A DNA stretch of 64,000 nt, from assembly GCA_023255415.1 (NCBI GenBank), contig JALRIN010000007.1, positions 1 through 64,000 of the forward strand. The letters are read 5' to 3'. The notes below the pieces were generated by a model. It did not search any database, was not told the origin of the DNA, and worked only from the letters and a program-made list of their open reading frames with translations. The position numbers were made by a program, and so were the translations under genes. The DNA is from Cypionkella sp. (lineage in GTDB: Bacteria > Pseudomonadota > Alphaproteobacteria > Rhodobacterales > Rhodobacteraceae). Positions 18,947 to 27,358 of the stretch are shown here, piece after piece (the first letter of the stretch is position 1; each line of letters starts with the position of its first letter).

Positions 18947-20848
18947 ATGAAAACCTTGGATGTGATCACAATCGGGCGGTCTTCCGTCGATCTTTATGGC
19001 GCGCAGATCGGCGGGCGGCTGGAAGATATGGGGTCATTTCAGAAATATATCGGCGGCTCGCCCACCAATATGGCGGCGGGCACAGCGCGGTTGGGGCTGA
19101 AATCGGGGCTTATCACGCGGGTCGGCGACGAACATATGGGCCGCTTTATCCGCGAAGAGCTGGCGCGCGAAGGCGTTGATACCCAAGGCGTGGTGACCGA
19201 CCCTGTGCGTCTGACGGCCTTGGTGATCCTTGGTATCCGCGACGAGCAGCAGTTTCCGCTGATTTTCTATCGCGAAAACTGCGCCGATATGGCGCTTTGC
19301 GAAGAGGATATTGCCGAGGATTACATCGCCAGCACCCGCGCGGTGATCGCCACCGGTACGCATTTGTCGCATGCCCGCACCGAAGCCGCGGTGATCAAGG
19401 CGCTGAAACTGGCGCGCAAACACGGCGCGCAGACGGCTTTGGATATCGACTATCGCCCCAATCTTTGGGGGCTTGCGGGGCATGGCGATGGTGAAAGCCG
19501 CTTTATCGAATCCGCAGGCGTCACGGCTAAACTGCAGGCGCATCTGCATTATTTCGATCTGATCGTCGGCACCGAAGAAGAGTTTCACATCGCGGGCGGC
19601 TCGACCAATACCATCGAAGCCTTGCGGGCGGTGCGCGCGGTCTCGAAGGCCACGCTGGTGTGCAAACGTGGCGCGGCGGGGGCTGCGGCCTTTGAAGGTG
19701 CGATCCCGGACACATTGGATCAGGGCCAGACCGGCCCGGGCTTTCCGATCGAGGTGTTTAACGTGCTGGGGGCGGGCGACGGCTTTATGTCGGGGCTGAC
19801 CAAGGGCTGGCTGGACGGCGAAAGCTGGCCGAATGCGCTGAAATACGCCAATGCCTGCGGGGCTTTTGCGGTGTCGCGCCATGGCTGCACCCCGGCCTAT
19901 CCAAGCCTGGAGGAGTTGCAGTTTTTCCTGGAACGCGGCGTGAAAACCCCTGCTCTGCGCAAGGATGCTGACTTGGAACAGATCCATTGGTCAACCAATC
20001 GGCGCAAAACCTGGCCGCAGGTGCGCGCCTTTGCTTTTGATCACCGCCTGCAATTGGAAGAGGTGGCGGGATCGACACCCGAGAAGATGGCGGCCTTTAA
20101 AGAGCTGTGTCTGGACGCGGTCTTGCAGGTGTCACAAGGCGAGCCGGGCTACGGTCTGCTTTGTGACAACCGGCTGGGCAAATCGGCGCTGCACCGCGCG
20201 GCCGGGCAGGGGCTTTGGATCGGGCGGCCGGTGGAATGGCCCGCTTCGCGCCCCCTGACGCTTGAACCCGAACTTGGGCCTGATTTTGGCGGCCTGTCGG
20301 AATGGGCGCTGGAAAACACCGTCAAGGTTTTGTGCTTTTGCCACCCCGATGATCAGCCCCAAATGCAGGCCGAGCAAGAGGCGACGATCACGCGGCTGTT
20401 TCATGCCTGCCGTCGCAACCGTTTGGAAATGCTGCTGGAAGTGATCCCGTCCAAGGTTGGCCCTGTCGATGATCTGACCACGGCCAAGCTGATCTCGCGG
20501 TTTTATGATATCGGCATTTACCCCGATTGGTGGAAGCTGGAACCGATGCAAAGCAGGGAAGCATGGGCGGCCACCTGCGAGGCGATCACCAGCCGCGATG
20601 CCCATACCCAAGGCATTGTCATTCTGGGGCTTGGGCAATCAGAAGCCGAGCTTTCCGCCTCTTTCCGCTTGGCGGCAGAATTCCCGCTGGTCAAAGGCTT
20701 TGCCGTGGGCCGCACGATTTTCGCCCAGCCCTATGCCGATTGGATCGCAGGGCGGATTGACGATGCCAGCACAACCGCCACAATGGCCGAAGGCTTCCGC
20801 CGTTTGTGCGGCATCTGGGACGCCGCACGCAAAGGAGCACAGCCATGA
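18947..20848 (+). CDS. iolC: 5-dehydro-2-deoxygluconokinase fused to DUF2090 domain
   Basis: A 633-aa two-domain protein. Residues about 1-320 are a PfkB-family kinase with the Gly-rich IGGSPTNMAAG motif near 36 and the catalytic aspartate D278 in NVLGAGDGF. It phosphorylates 5-dehydro-2-deoxy-D-gluconate in myo-inositol breakdown. Residues about 325-630 are a DUF2090 domain, a TIM-barrel related to class I aldolases. No separate iolJ aldolase is in the window, so this domain may cleave the product to dihydroxyacetone phosphate and malonate semialdehyde; that is inference. The kinase-DUF2090 fusion is common in alphaproteobacteria. The stop overlaps the iolD start (ATGA). Confidence 0.93.
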   Translation: MKTLDVITIGRSSVDLYGAQIGGRLEDMGSFQKYIGGSPTNMAAGTARLGLKSGLITRVGDEHMGRFIREELAREGVDTQGVVTDPVRLTALVILGIRDEQQFPLIFYRENCADMALCEEDIAEDYIASTRAVIATGTHLSHARTEAAVIKALKLARKHGAQTALDIDYRPNLWGLAGHGDGESRFIESAGVTAKLQAHLHYFDLIVGTEEEFHIAGGSTNTIEALRAVRAVSKATLVCKRGAAGAAAFEGAIPDTLDQGQTGPGFPIEVFNVLGAGDGFMSGLTKGWLDGESWPNALKYANACGAFAVSRHGCTPAYPSLEELQFFLERGVKTPALRKDADLEQIHWSTNRRKTWPQVRAFAFDHRLQLEEVAGSTPEKMAAFKELCLDAVLQVSQGEPGYGLLCDNRLGKSALHRAAGQGLWIGRPVEWPASRPLTLEPELGPDFGGLSEWALENTVKVLCFCHPDDQPQMQAEQEATITRLFHACRRNRLEMLLEVIPSKVGPVDDLTTAKLISRFYDIGIYPDWWKLEPMQSREAWAATCEAITSRDAHTQGIVILGLGQSEAELSASFRLAAEFPLVKGFAVGRTIFAQPYADWIAGRIDDASTTATMAEGFRRLCGIWDAARKGAQP

Positions 20849-22668
20849 CCACCATCCGTTTGACCGCCGCCCAAGCCATGGTGCGCTGGCTGTCGGTGCA
20901 GATGACCGAAGACGGCAGCCGTTTTATCGAAGGCGTTTGGGCGATCTTTGGCCATGGCAATGTCGCAGGTCTGGGCGAGGCGCTTTACGCCCACCGCGAG
21001 GTTTTGCCGACATGGCGCGGCCATAACGAACAAACCATGGCACATGCGGCGATTGCCTATGCCAAGGCGCAAAAGCGCCGCCGTGCGATGGCGGTGACCA
21101 CCTCGATCGGGCCAGGCGCGCTGAATGTGGTGACAGCTGCCGGGGTGGCGTTTGCCAACCGCCTGCCGATGCTGATCATTCCCGGCGATGTCTTTGCCAA
21201 CCGCGCCCCCGATCCGGTGCTGCAACAGCTAGAGGTGTTCAACGACGGCACCGTCAGCGCCAATGATTGCTTTAAACCCGTCAGCCGCTATTTCGACCGC
21301 ATTATGCGGCCCGAACAGATCATGACGGCGCTGCCACGTGCACTGCGGGTAATGACCGATCCCGCCGATTGCGGCCCGGTGACGCTGGCGTTTTGCCAAG
21401 ATGTGCAGGCCGAGGCCTATGACTATCCGGCCGCTTTCTTCGTCCCCAAGGTTTGGAAAATCCGCCGCCCCGAGCCGGATGCCGATGAATTGGCCGAAGC
21501 GATTGCGGCGATCAAATCGGCGAAGAACCCGGTGATCGTGGCAGGCGGCGGTGTGATCTATTCGGGTGCGGAAGCCGCACTTGCGGCCTTTGCCGCGACC
21601 CATGTGATCCCGGTTGTGGAAACGCAGGCCGGCAAATCCAGCCTTGCTTTTGATCATCCGCTGAATTTTGGCCCCGTAGGCGTGACCGGGGCGGCCTCGG
21701 CCAATGCGGTTTGCGAAGCCGCCGATCTGGTGATCGGGGTCGGCACGCGGTTTCAAGATTTCACCACCGGCTCGTGGTCGCTGTTCAAGAACCCCGAGCG
21801 GCGGATCTTGTCGATCAATGTCGCCGCCTATGACGCCTATAAGCATGGCGCGCTGAACCTTGTTTCGGACGCGCGCATCGCGCTTGGTGCAATCAGCAAG
21901 GCCTTGCACAATCGCATCTGGCCCAAGCCCATGTGGTTGCAAGACGATTGGGCCGCGGTGACGGCGGGCGTCAAGGCCGCGCCAAAATCGGCCGGTTTGC
22001 CCACCGATATGCAGGTGATTGGGGCGGTGCAGCGCAGTGCGGGGCCCGATACCGTGGTGATGTCGGCTGCGGGCACCATGCCGGGCGAATTGCACAAGAT
22101 CTGGGATGCGCCTGTCGGCGGTTATCATATGGAATACGGCTTTTCCTGCATGGGCTACGAGATTGCAGGCGCCATGGGCATCAAAATGGCGCGGCCTGAT
22201 GCGGATGTGATCTGCATGCTGGGCGATGGCAGCTATATGATGGCCAATTCCGAACTTGCCACGGCGGTGATGATGGGCCTGGCCTTTACGGTGGTGATCA
22301 CCGACAATCGCGGCTTTGGTTGCATCAACCGGCTGCAAAAAGGCACTGGTGGCGCAGGGTTCAACAACCTTTTGGATCAAAGCTATCACGTCAACCCCAG
22401 CCGTATCGACTTTGCTGCGCACGCGGGCGCTATGGGGGCGCAGGCGGTGAAAGTGGCGACGATTGCCGAGCTCGAGACCGCCTTGCGCGCCGCCAAAGGG
22501 GCTAAAATTCCGCAGGTCATCGTGATTGACACCGATCCTTGGCCCGGAACCGAGGCTGGCGGCACCTGGTGGGAGGTCGGCGTGCCCGAAGTCTCGACCC
22601 GCGCCGAAGTGACAGCAGCCCGTGCAGCCTTTGAAAAACATCAGAAACTTCAGCGTCTTGCTGACTAA
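20845..22668 (+). CDS. iolD: 3D-(3,5/4)-trihydroxycyclohexane-1,2-dione acylhydrolase
   Basis: A 607-aa thiamine-diphosphate enzyme that opens the inositol-derived ring to 5-deoxy-glucuronate. The cofactor-activating glutamate is E62 in GHNEQTMAHAA. A middle Rossmann-like domain carries GVGTRFQDFTTGSW, and the C-terminal ThDP/Mg site is MLGDGSYMMANSE. The ATG at 20845 overlaps the iolC stop and has AAAGGAG seven bases upstream. It is the second gene of the iolC-iolD-iolE-iolB unit. Confidence 0.96.
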   Translation: MTTIRLTAAQAMVRWLSVQMTEDGSRFIEGVWAIFGHGNVAGLGEALYAHREVLPTWRGHNEQTMAHAAIAYAKAQKRRRAMAVTTSIGPGALNVVTAAGVAFANRLPMLIIPGDVFANRAPDPVLQQLEVFNDGTVSANDCFKPVSRYFDRIMRPEQIMTALPRALRVMTDPADCGPVTLAFCQDVQAEAYDYPAAFFVPKVWKIRRPEPDADELAEAIAAIKSAKNPVIVAGGGVIYSGAEAALAAFAATHVIPVVETQAGKSSLAFDHPLNFGPVGVTGAASANAVCEAADLVIGVGTRFQDFTTGSWSLFKNPERRILSINVAAYDAYKHGALNLVSDARIALGAISKALHNRIWPKPMWLQDDWAAVTAGVKAAPKSAGLPTDMQVIGAVQRSAGPDTVVMSAAGTMPGELHKIWDAPVGGYHMEYGFSCMGYEIAGAMGIKMARPDADVICMLGDGSYMMANSELATAVMMGLAFTVVITDNRGFGCINRLQKGTGGAGFNNLLDQSYHVNPSRIDFAAHAGAMGAQAVKVATIAELETALRAAKGAKIPQVIVIDTDPWPGTEAGGTWWEVGVPEVSTRAEVTAARAAFEKHQKLQRLAD

Positions 22669-22680
22669 ACGTGTGACATC

Positions 22681-23577
22681 ATGATCAAATACGGCACCAA
22701 TCCAATCGCTTGGACCAACGACGACGACCGCAGCTTGGGCGCGCATATCAGCCTGGAACAATGCCTGGACGAGACCGCCGCCATCGGCTTTGACGGCATC
22801 GAAAAGGGCCATAAAATGCCGCTGACGCCCGAGGGGCTGACGGCGCTGTTTCAGCCGCGCGGGCTGTCCTATATCTCGGGCTGGCATTCGACCAATTTGC
22901 TGGTCAATTCGGTCGAAGAGGAAAAGGCCGCGATGCAGCCCTATCTGGATCTGCTGAAAGCCATGGGCTGCAAGGTGATTATCGTTTGCGAGACCTCGAA
23001 TGCCATTCACGGCGACGACAGCAAAGCGGTGAACGATCGCCCGCATCTGGCAGATGCAGACTGGAAGGCCTTTGGTCAGGGCATCGAGGCGCTGGCGGCG
23101 TTTTCGGCAGCCCAAGGGGTGACCTTGGTGTACCACCATCACATGGGCACGATTGTCGAGGCGGAATGGGAGATTGACCGGCTGATGGCCGAAACCGGCC
23201 CGCATACGCATCTGCTGTTGGACACCGGGCATTGCTATTTTGGCGGTGGCGATCCACTGCGGGTGGCGAAAAAGCATATGGCACGGGTGGGGCATATTCA
23301 CGCCAAAAACCTGCGGGCCGAGATTGCCGCACAGGTGCGCGAACAGGGGCTGTCGTTCTTGGAAGGCGTGCGGCGGGGCGTGTTTACCGTGCCGGGCGAT
23401 GCCGAAGGGGCGGTGGATTTTGTCAGCGTTTTGGAAGTGGCAGCACTGCATGGCTATCAGGGCTGGTTGGTGATCGAGGCCGAGCAGGACCCTTCGGTGC
23501 GGCTGCCGTATGAGTATCAAAGTTTGGGTTTGCGCAGTTTGAAGGCTTTTGCCAAGCGGGCAGGCTTGGACGGCTGA
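22681..23577 (+). CDS. iolE: myo-inosose-2 dehydratase
   Basis: A 298-aa TIM-barrel enzyme that dehydrates scyllo-inosose to the trihydroxycyclohexane dione used by IolD. Family features include the N-terminal [24 protein letters not shown], the metal-ligand region [25 protein letters not shown], and the C-terminal VIEAEQDPS. It begins 12 bp after iolD on the same strand. Its natural substrate supply would need an inositol dehydrogenase (iolG), which is not in the window. Confidence 0.96.
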   Translation: MIKYGTNPIAWTNDDDRSLGAHISLEQCLDETAAIGFDGIEKGHKMPLTPEGLTALFQPRGLSYISGWHSTNLLVNSVEEEKAAMQPYLDLLKAMGCKVIIVCETSNAIHGDDSKAVNDRPHLADADWKAFGQGIEALAAFSAAQGVTLVYHHHMGTIVEAEWEIDRLMAETGPHTHLLLDTGHCYFGGGDPLRVAKKHMARVGHIHAKNLRAEIAAQVREQGLSFLEGVRRGVFTVPGDAEGAVDFVSVLEVAALHGYQGWLVIEAEQDPSVRLPYEYQSLGLRSLKAFAKRAGLDG

Positions 23578-23585
23578 AACCAGCA

Positions 23586-23620
23586 GCGGGGGCCAGCCCC
23601 CGCACCCCCGGGATATTTTG
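23586..23620 (+). repeat. REP-like GC-rich hairpin with CCCGGGATATTTT tail
   Basis: GCGGGGG-CCAG-CCCCCGC forms a strong stem (23586-23603) and is followed by ACCCCCGGGATATTTT. Hairpins with this kind of CCCC(G)GGATATTT tail recur between genes of many Rhodobacterales. It occupies the 64-bp gap between iolE and iolB inside an operon, so it is more likely to act as an mRNA-stabilising element than as a full terminator. Confidence 0.5.
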
Positions 23621-23641
23621 AGACAGATGAAAGGCGCGAAG

Positions 23642-24457
23642 ATGGCTGATTTGCTGCGAAAACCGCTGGGGATGTCGGGCAAGGTGCATGACATCACGCC
23701 TGAAAACGCGGGCTGGGGCTATGTCGGCTTTGGGCTTTATCGGCTGAAGGCAGGCGAGAGCGTGGCGGAGGCGACGGGCGCGCGCGAGGTGATCTTGGTG
23801 TTGGTCGAGGGGCTGGCGCATATTGAGGCAGCGGGGCAGGATTGGGGGGTGATGGGGGCGCGGATGGATGTGTTTGAGCGCATACCGCCGCATTGTCTTT
23901 ATCTGCCCAATGACAGCGAATGGCACGCCACTGCCACCAGCGATTGCACGCTTGCGGTTTGTTCTGCGCCCGGCAAATCGGGTCATGTCGCGCGGCGTTT
24001 GGGGCCAGAGGGGATTGAGCTGACCCCGCGCGGCACCGGCGCCAATACCCGCTATATCAACAATATCGCCATGGAGGCCTTGGATGTGGCCGACAGCCTT
24101 TTGGTGACAGAGGTGTTCACGCCTGCGGGCAATTGGTCGTCTTATCCCAGCCATCGCCATGATGAGGATGATTTTCCGCGCATGACCTATCTGGAGGAGA
24201 GCTATTATCACCGCTTGAATCCGGCGCAGGGCTTTGGTGTGCAGCGGGTCTATACCGAAGACGGCAGTCTGGACGAAACCATGGCCGTAAAAAACCATGA
24301 TGTGGTTTTGGTGCCAAAGGGGCATCATCCTTGTGGTGCGCCCTATGGGTATGAGATGTATTATCTGAACGTGATGGCTGGGCCGCGGCGCAATTGGCGG
24401 TTTCAGAATGATCCCGACCATGACTGGATTTACCAGCGCGACACGGCGGCGGTTTAA
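23642..24457 (+). CDS. iolB: 5-deoxy-glucuronate isomerase
   Basis: A 271-aa double cupin enzyme that isomerises 5-deoxy-glucuronate to 5-dehydro-2-deoxy-gluconate, the IolC substrate. Cupin residues are visible in SSYPSHRHDEDDFPRMTYLEE and in VLVPKGHHPCGAPYGYEMYYLNVMAG, with the C-terminal PRRNWRFQNDPDHDWI. The start is placed at ATG 23642, where the protein begins MADLLRKPLG; an in-frame extension upstream would read through the hairpin element. It is the last gene of the iol unit and ends tail-to-tail with an unrelated small gene. Confidence 0.95.
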   Translation: MADLLRKPLGMSGKVHDITPENAGWGYVGFGLYRLKAGESVAEATGAREVILVLVEGLAHIEAAGQDWGVMGARMDVFERIPPHCLYLPNDSEWHATATSDCTLAVCSAPGKSGHVARRLGPEGIELTPRGTGANTRYINNIAMEALDVADSLLVTEVFTPAGNWSSYPSHRHDEDDFPRMTYLEESYYHRLNPAQGFGVQRVYTEDGSLDETMAVKNHDVVLVPKGHHPCGAPYGYEMYYLNVMAGPRRNWRFQNDPDHDWIYQRDTAAV

Positions 24458-24461
24458 GGCT

Positions 24462-24785
24462 TTAGAAGGTTGCTGTGTCGTTCAGGGTGACAAGGATCGG
24501 CCCTGCTGCGCGTTGCAATTCGCCCAAGACAAGATCAACTTGCGGCAATTTGACCGAGATCACCAGACATTGACCGTGAAAGCCAAGCGCGTTCAGGCGT
24601 TCAAGCACCAGAATGGCGTCAAACTCTGTACTGACAAGCGGACAGATCACGGTATCGGGCGCGATCTGGCCGAGGCGAAGGGCGGTCAGGTCTTTGAAGG
24701 AAATCTGATGGGCCGAGGGATGCTTTGCCGTCACGTCAGTGCTGGTTTCGCTGATAAAAAGCAGGGTGCCAGTGGCGTCATGCAC
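24462..24785 (-). CDS. Hypothetical protein, receiver-like fold without phospho-acceptor
   Basis: A 107-aa protein I cannot assign to a family. It begins at a GTG with AAGG nine bases upstream. The pattern of alternating strands and helices (LLFISE, HQISF, DTVICPLV, ERLNALGFHGQCLVIS, ELQRAAGPILVTLN) resembles a response-regulator receiver. The usual aspartate position is occupied by CPLV, so it would not be phosphorylated in the normal way. It ends 4 bp from iolB, convergent, and its start faces the phoR gene 188 bp away. Confidence 0.55.
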   Translation of the reverse strand: MHDATGTLLFISETSTDVTAKHPSAHQISFKDLTALRLGQIAPDTVICPLVSTEFDAILVLERLNALGFHGQCLVISVKLPQVDLVLGELQRAAGPILVTLNDTATF

Positions 24786-24973
24786 GGTGCGCTACCTTGA
24801 TAAATGCTATTTCTAAATCAAAAAATTATGTCGGGGGCCGTCTTAGGTTTGGCGTAGAATCATTTGCTGGCTGTGGTGGATTTATTGGCAGCGCTCAGGA
24901 TTTTCATATTGCTGTTGCCCGTTCAAGCAAGAACTGGTCTTAGGAAAGCACAGGGCAAGCGGGGGCGGAACAG

Positions 24974-25999
24974 ATGGAACAGCAGAGCGAAACTTTGGCG
25001 ATCTTGCAGGGCCTGCCCTTGCCCGCGCTGGTGGTGGATCCTGATGCGCGCATCACGCTTGCCAATGACGCAGCACTGGCGCTGTTTGGGCAAAGCCTGA
25101 TCGGGCGGCACTACGGCATCAGTTTTCGGCAGCCTGATTTCATCCGGGCAATCGAGGCGGCACTGACGGGGCGGGGCGGGTCGAAGGTGCGGATGGTCAG
25201 TTCGGCTGTCGCGCAAGATGTGATCTATCAGGTCAGCGTGAGCCCCTTACCTTCGGGGGCGCTTTGTGTGTTCGAAGATCATTCGGCCTTTGAACAGATG
25301 GGGCAGATGCGGCGCGATTTTGTCGCCAATGTCAGCCATGAATTGCGCACGCCCCTGACAGCTTTGCTGGGATTTATTGAAACTTTGCAAGGCCCTGCGC
25401 GCAATGATGCCGCAGCCCGCGAGCGGTTTTTGGCGATCATGGCGCGCGAGGCTGAACGCATGAGCCGGCTTGTGCGCGATTTGTTGCACCTGAGCCGGGT
25501 CGAAGCCGAAGAGCTGCGCCGCCCGACCGAGGCGGTGGATCTGGCGGCCTTGCTGCGCGGGGTCGCCAGTGGCTTGCGCAATGTGGCCGAGACCGCGCGC
25601 GTGGGGCTGGTGTTAGAGGGCTGCGACGCGCCTTTGATGTTGCGTGCCGATGCCGATCAGATGACGCAGGTGATGAACAATCTGATTGAAAACGCTATCA
25701 AATATGGCAGCCCTGCCGGGGCCGAGGTGCGGGTGACGCTTGGCAAAGAAATCGCCCCGCGTGGCGAGCAGGTGGTGATGCGGGTGATCGATCAGGGCGA
25801 GGGCATTGATTCTTTGCACATTCCACGCCTGACCGAGCGGTTCTACCGCGTCGATGGCCACCGCTCACGCGAGAAGGGCGGCACCGGGCTGGGGCTTGCG
25901 ATTGTAAAGCATATCGTCAATCGCCACCGTGGCCGTTTGGTGATTGAAAGCGAAAAGGGCAAGGGCAGCCGCTTTTCGGTGCTTTTGCCTTTGTCGTGA
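24974..25999 (+). CDS. phoR: Phosphate regulon sensor histidine kinase
   Basis: A 341-aa kinase. Residues about 5-105 form a PAS-like domain. HisKA carries H122 in FVANVSHELRTPLTALLGF, and the HATPase domain has the N box NNLIENAIKYG, the G1 box VIDQGEGI and the G2 box GGTGLGLAIVKHI. No transmembrane segment is present and an in-frame TAG lies just upstream, so sensing must depend on contact with the PstSCAB-PhoU complex. Gene order with pst, phoU and phoB identifies it as PhoR. No clear PHO box precedes it. Confidence 0.92.
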   Translation: MEQQSETLAILQGLPLPALVVDPDARITLANDAALALFGQSLIGRHYGISFRQPDFIRAIEAALTGRGGSKVRMVSSAVAQDVIYQVSVSPLPSGALCVFEDHSAFEQMGQMRRDFVANVSHELRTPLTALLGFIETLQGPARNDAAARERFLAIMAREAERMSRLVRDLLHLSRVEAEELRRPTEAVDLAALLRGVASGLRNVAETARVGLVLEGCDAPLMLRADADQMTQVMNNLIENAIKYGSPAGAEVRVTLGKEIAPRGEQVVMRVIDQGEGIDSLHIPRLTERFYRVDGHRSREKGGTGLGLAIVKHIVNRHRGRLVIESEKGKGSRFSVLLPLS

Positions 26000-26132
26000 T
26001 GCGGCTTTGATGTCGAATCGTTAACGCAAATCGCCTGCTTTCAGCCGCAAAACGGGCCCATGTCGCGAGATTTGTTGAAATTGCCTGTGGATAAGTCTGA
26101 TTTATATAGCACTTTCCGATTTGGGCTGGGAT

Positions 26133-26161
26133 CTGTCATAAAATCGTTACATAAGTGTCAC
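26133..26161 (+). promoter_or_regulatory. Triple PHO box upstream of pstS
   Basis: Three 7-bp half-sites stand at 11-bp spacing: CTGTCAT, TCGTTAC and GTGTCAC, each separated by a 4-bp A/T spacer (AAAA, ATAA). This matches the direct-repeat PhoB-binding pattern. The array ends 82 bp before the pstS ATG and would activate the pstSCAB-phoUB transcript when phosphate is scarce. Confidence 0.85.
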
Positions 26162-26243
26162 AAAACCGATGTCTAAGGCGCTTAAACGGAGCGGCGAAGG
26201 TGGGCCATGCGGGTCAACCTCGTTGTTAAAACAGGAGAGCATT

Positions 26244-27299
26244 ATGTCTCTGATGAAACTCATACCTTCGACCATCGCAATTCTGGCGGCTTCGACCGTG
26301 ATCGCTTCGGCGCGTGATCAGCTGCAGATCGCTGGTTCCTCGACCGTTCTGCCCTATGCAACCATCGTTGCAGAAGCCTTTGGCGAGAACTCTGGCTTCA
26401 AAACTCCGGTTGTTGAAGGTGGCGGTTCGGGCGCTGGTCGTAAGAAGCTTTGCGAAGGCGTTGGTGAAGGCACCATCGACATTGCAAACTCTTCCTCGCG
26501 CATCAAGCAATCTGACCTTGACACTTGCGCTGCCAATGGCGCGAAAGACATCATGGAAGTCCGCATCGGTTACGATGGCGTGGTTTTCGCGAGCGACATC
26601 AACGGTCCTGACTTTGTGCTGACCCCTGCTGATCTGTTCGGCGCTTTGGCCGCAGAAGTGGCAAAAGACGGCGCAGTTGTGGCCAACACCGCCAAAACTT
26701 GGGCTGATGTAAACGCAGCTTTGCCCGCGCAAGACATCCTGGCCTTCATCCCAGGCACCAAGCATGGCACCCGCGAAGTGTTTGACATCAATGTGTTGGA
26801 AGCAGGCTGCAAGGCGACCGGCGCTTATGACGCGTTCTTGGCGGCCTCGACCGGCGCTGATGACGACGCCAAGAAAAAAGAAGCTGTTGCCAAGTGCATG
26901 GAAGTGCGCACCGATGGCGTGGCTGTTGATATCGACGGCGACTACACCGAGACCCTGTCGCGCATCGCGGCTAACTCGAACGCAATGGGCGTGTTTGGTC
27001 TGTCGTTCTACGAGAACAACACCGACAAGCTGAAAGTGGCTTCGATGAACGGCATAGTGCCTTCGGTCGAGACCATCGCCAAAGGCGAATACCCAGTGTC
27101 GCGCCCGCTGTTCTTCTATGTCAAGAAAGCCCATATCGGCGTGATCCCAGGCCTGAAAGAATACATCCAGTTCTTCGTATCGGATGAGATGGCAGGTCCT
27201 GGCGGCAAACTGGCAGACTACGGTCTGGTTCCTGACCCGGAATTGGCAGCGACCCAAGCCGCTGTTGAAGCTGAAACGCCAATGGCGCCTTTGAACTAA
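26244..27299 (+). CDS. pstS: Periplasmic phosphate-binding protein
   Basis: PstS delivers phosphate to the PstCA permease. The 351-aa product has a signal peptide (MSLMKLIPSTIAILAASTVIASA, cut before RDQLQ). The mature protein starts with the phosphate-contact motif IAGSSTVLPY and continues with VEGGGSGAGRKKLCEG and IANSSSRIK. The start ATG at 26244 follows AGGAGAGC; an in-frame extension to 26169 lacks coding character. Codon use in this gene is strongly biased, which fits high expression. Confidence 0.96.
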   Translation: MSLMKLIPSTIAILAASTVIASARDQLQIAGSSTVLPYATIVAEAFGENSGFKTPVVEGGGSGAGRKKLCEGVGEGTIDIANSSSRIKQSDLDTCAANGAKDIMEVRIGYDGVVFASDINGPDFVLTPADLFGALAAEVAKDGAVVANTAKTWADVNAALPAQDILAFIPGTKHGTREVFDINVLEAGCKATGAYDAFLAASTGADDDAKKKEAVAKCMEVRTDGVAVDIDGDYTETLSRIAANSNAMGVFGLSFYENNTDKLKVASMNGIVPSVETIAKGEYPVSRPLFFYVKKAHIGVIPGLKEYIQFFVSDEMAGPGGKLADYGLVPDPELAATQAAVEAETPMAPLN

Positions 27300-27309
27300 G
27301 CTAACCCCG

Positions 27310-27342
27310 AGGGCGCGGCCTTGGTCGCGCCCTTGATCTTTT
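27310..27342 (+). terminator. Hairpin between pstS and pstC
   Basis: AGGGCGCG pairs with CGCGCCCT around an eight-base loop, followed by TGATCTTTT. It lies in the 59-bp gap after pstS. It probably stabilises the pstS message and lets only part of transcription pass to pstC, giving excess binding protein. Confidence 0.6.
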
Positions 27343-27358
27343 GTCTGGCAGGATAAAC

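Noticed and set aside
21229..23697. Very long open frame (822 codons) on the minus strand
   Set aside because: It lies wholly antisense to iolD and iolE, has a His/Arg/Gln-rich composition typical of the reverse frame of GC-rich genes, and shows no domain.
24864..25100. Hydrophobic frame upstream of phoR as a transmembrane anchor joined by frameshift
   Set aside because: The hydrophobic run is short, lies in another frame and continues as a Trp/Arg-rich shadow of phoR. I believe soluble PhoR forms occur in this order. Kept only as a point to check.
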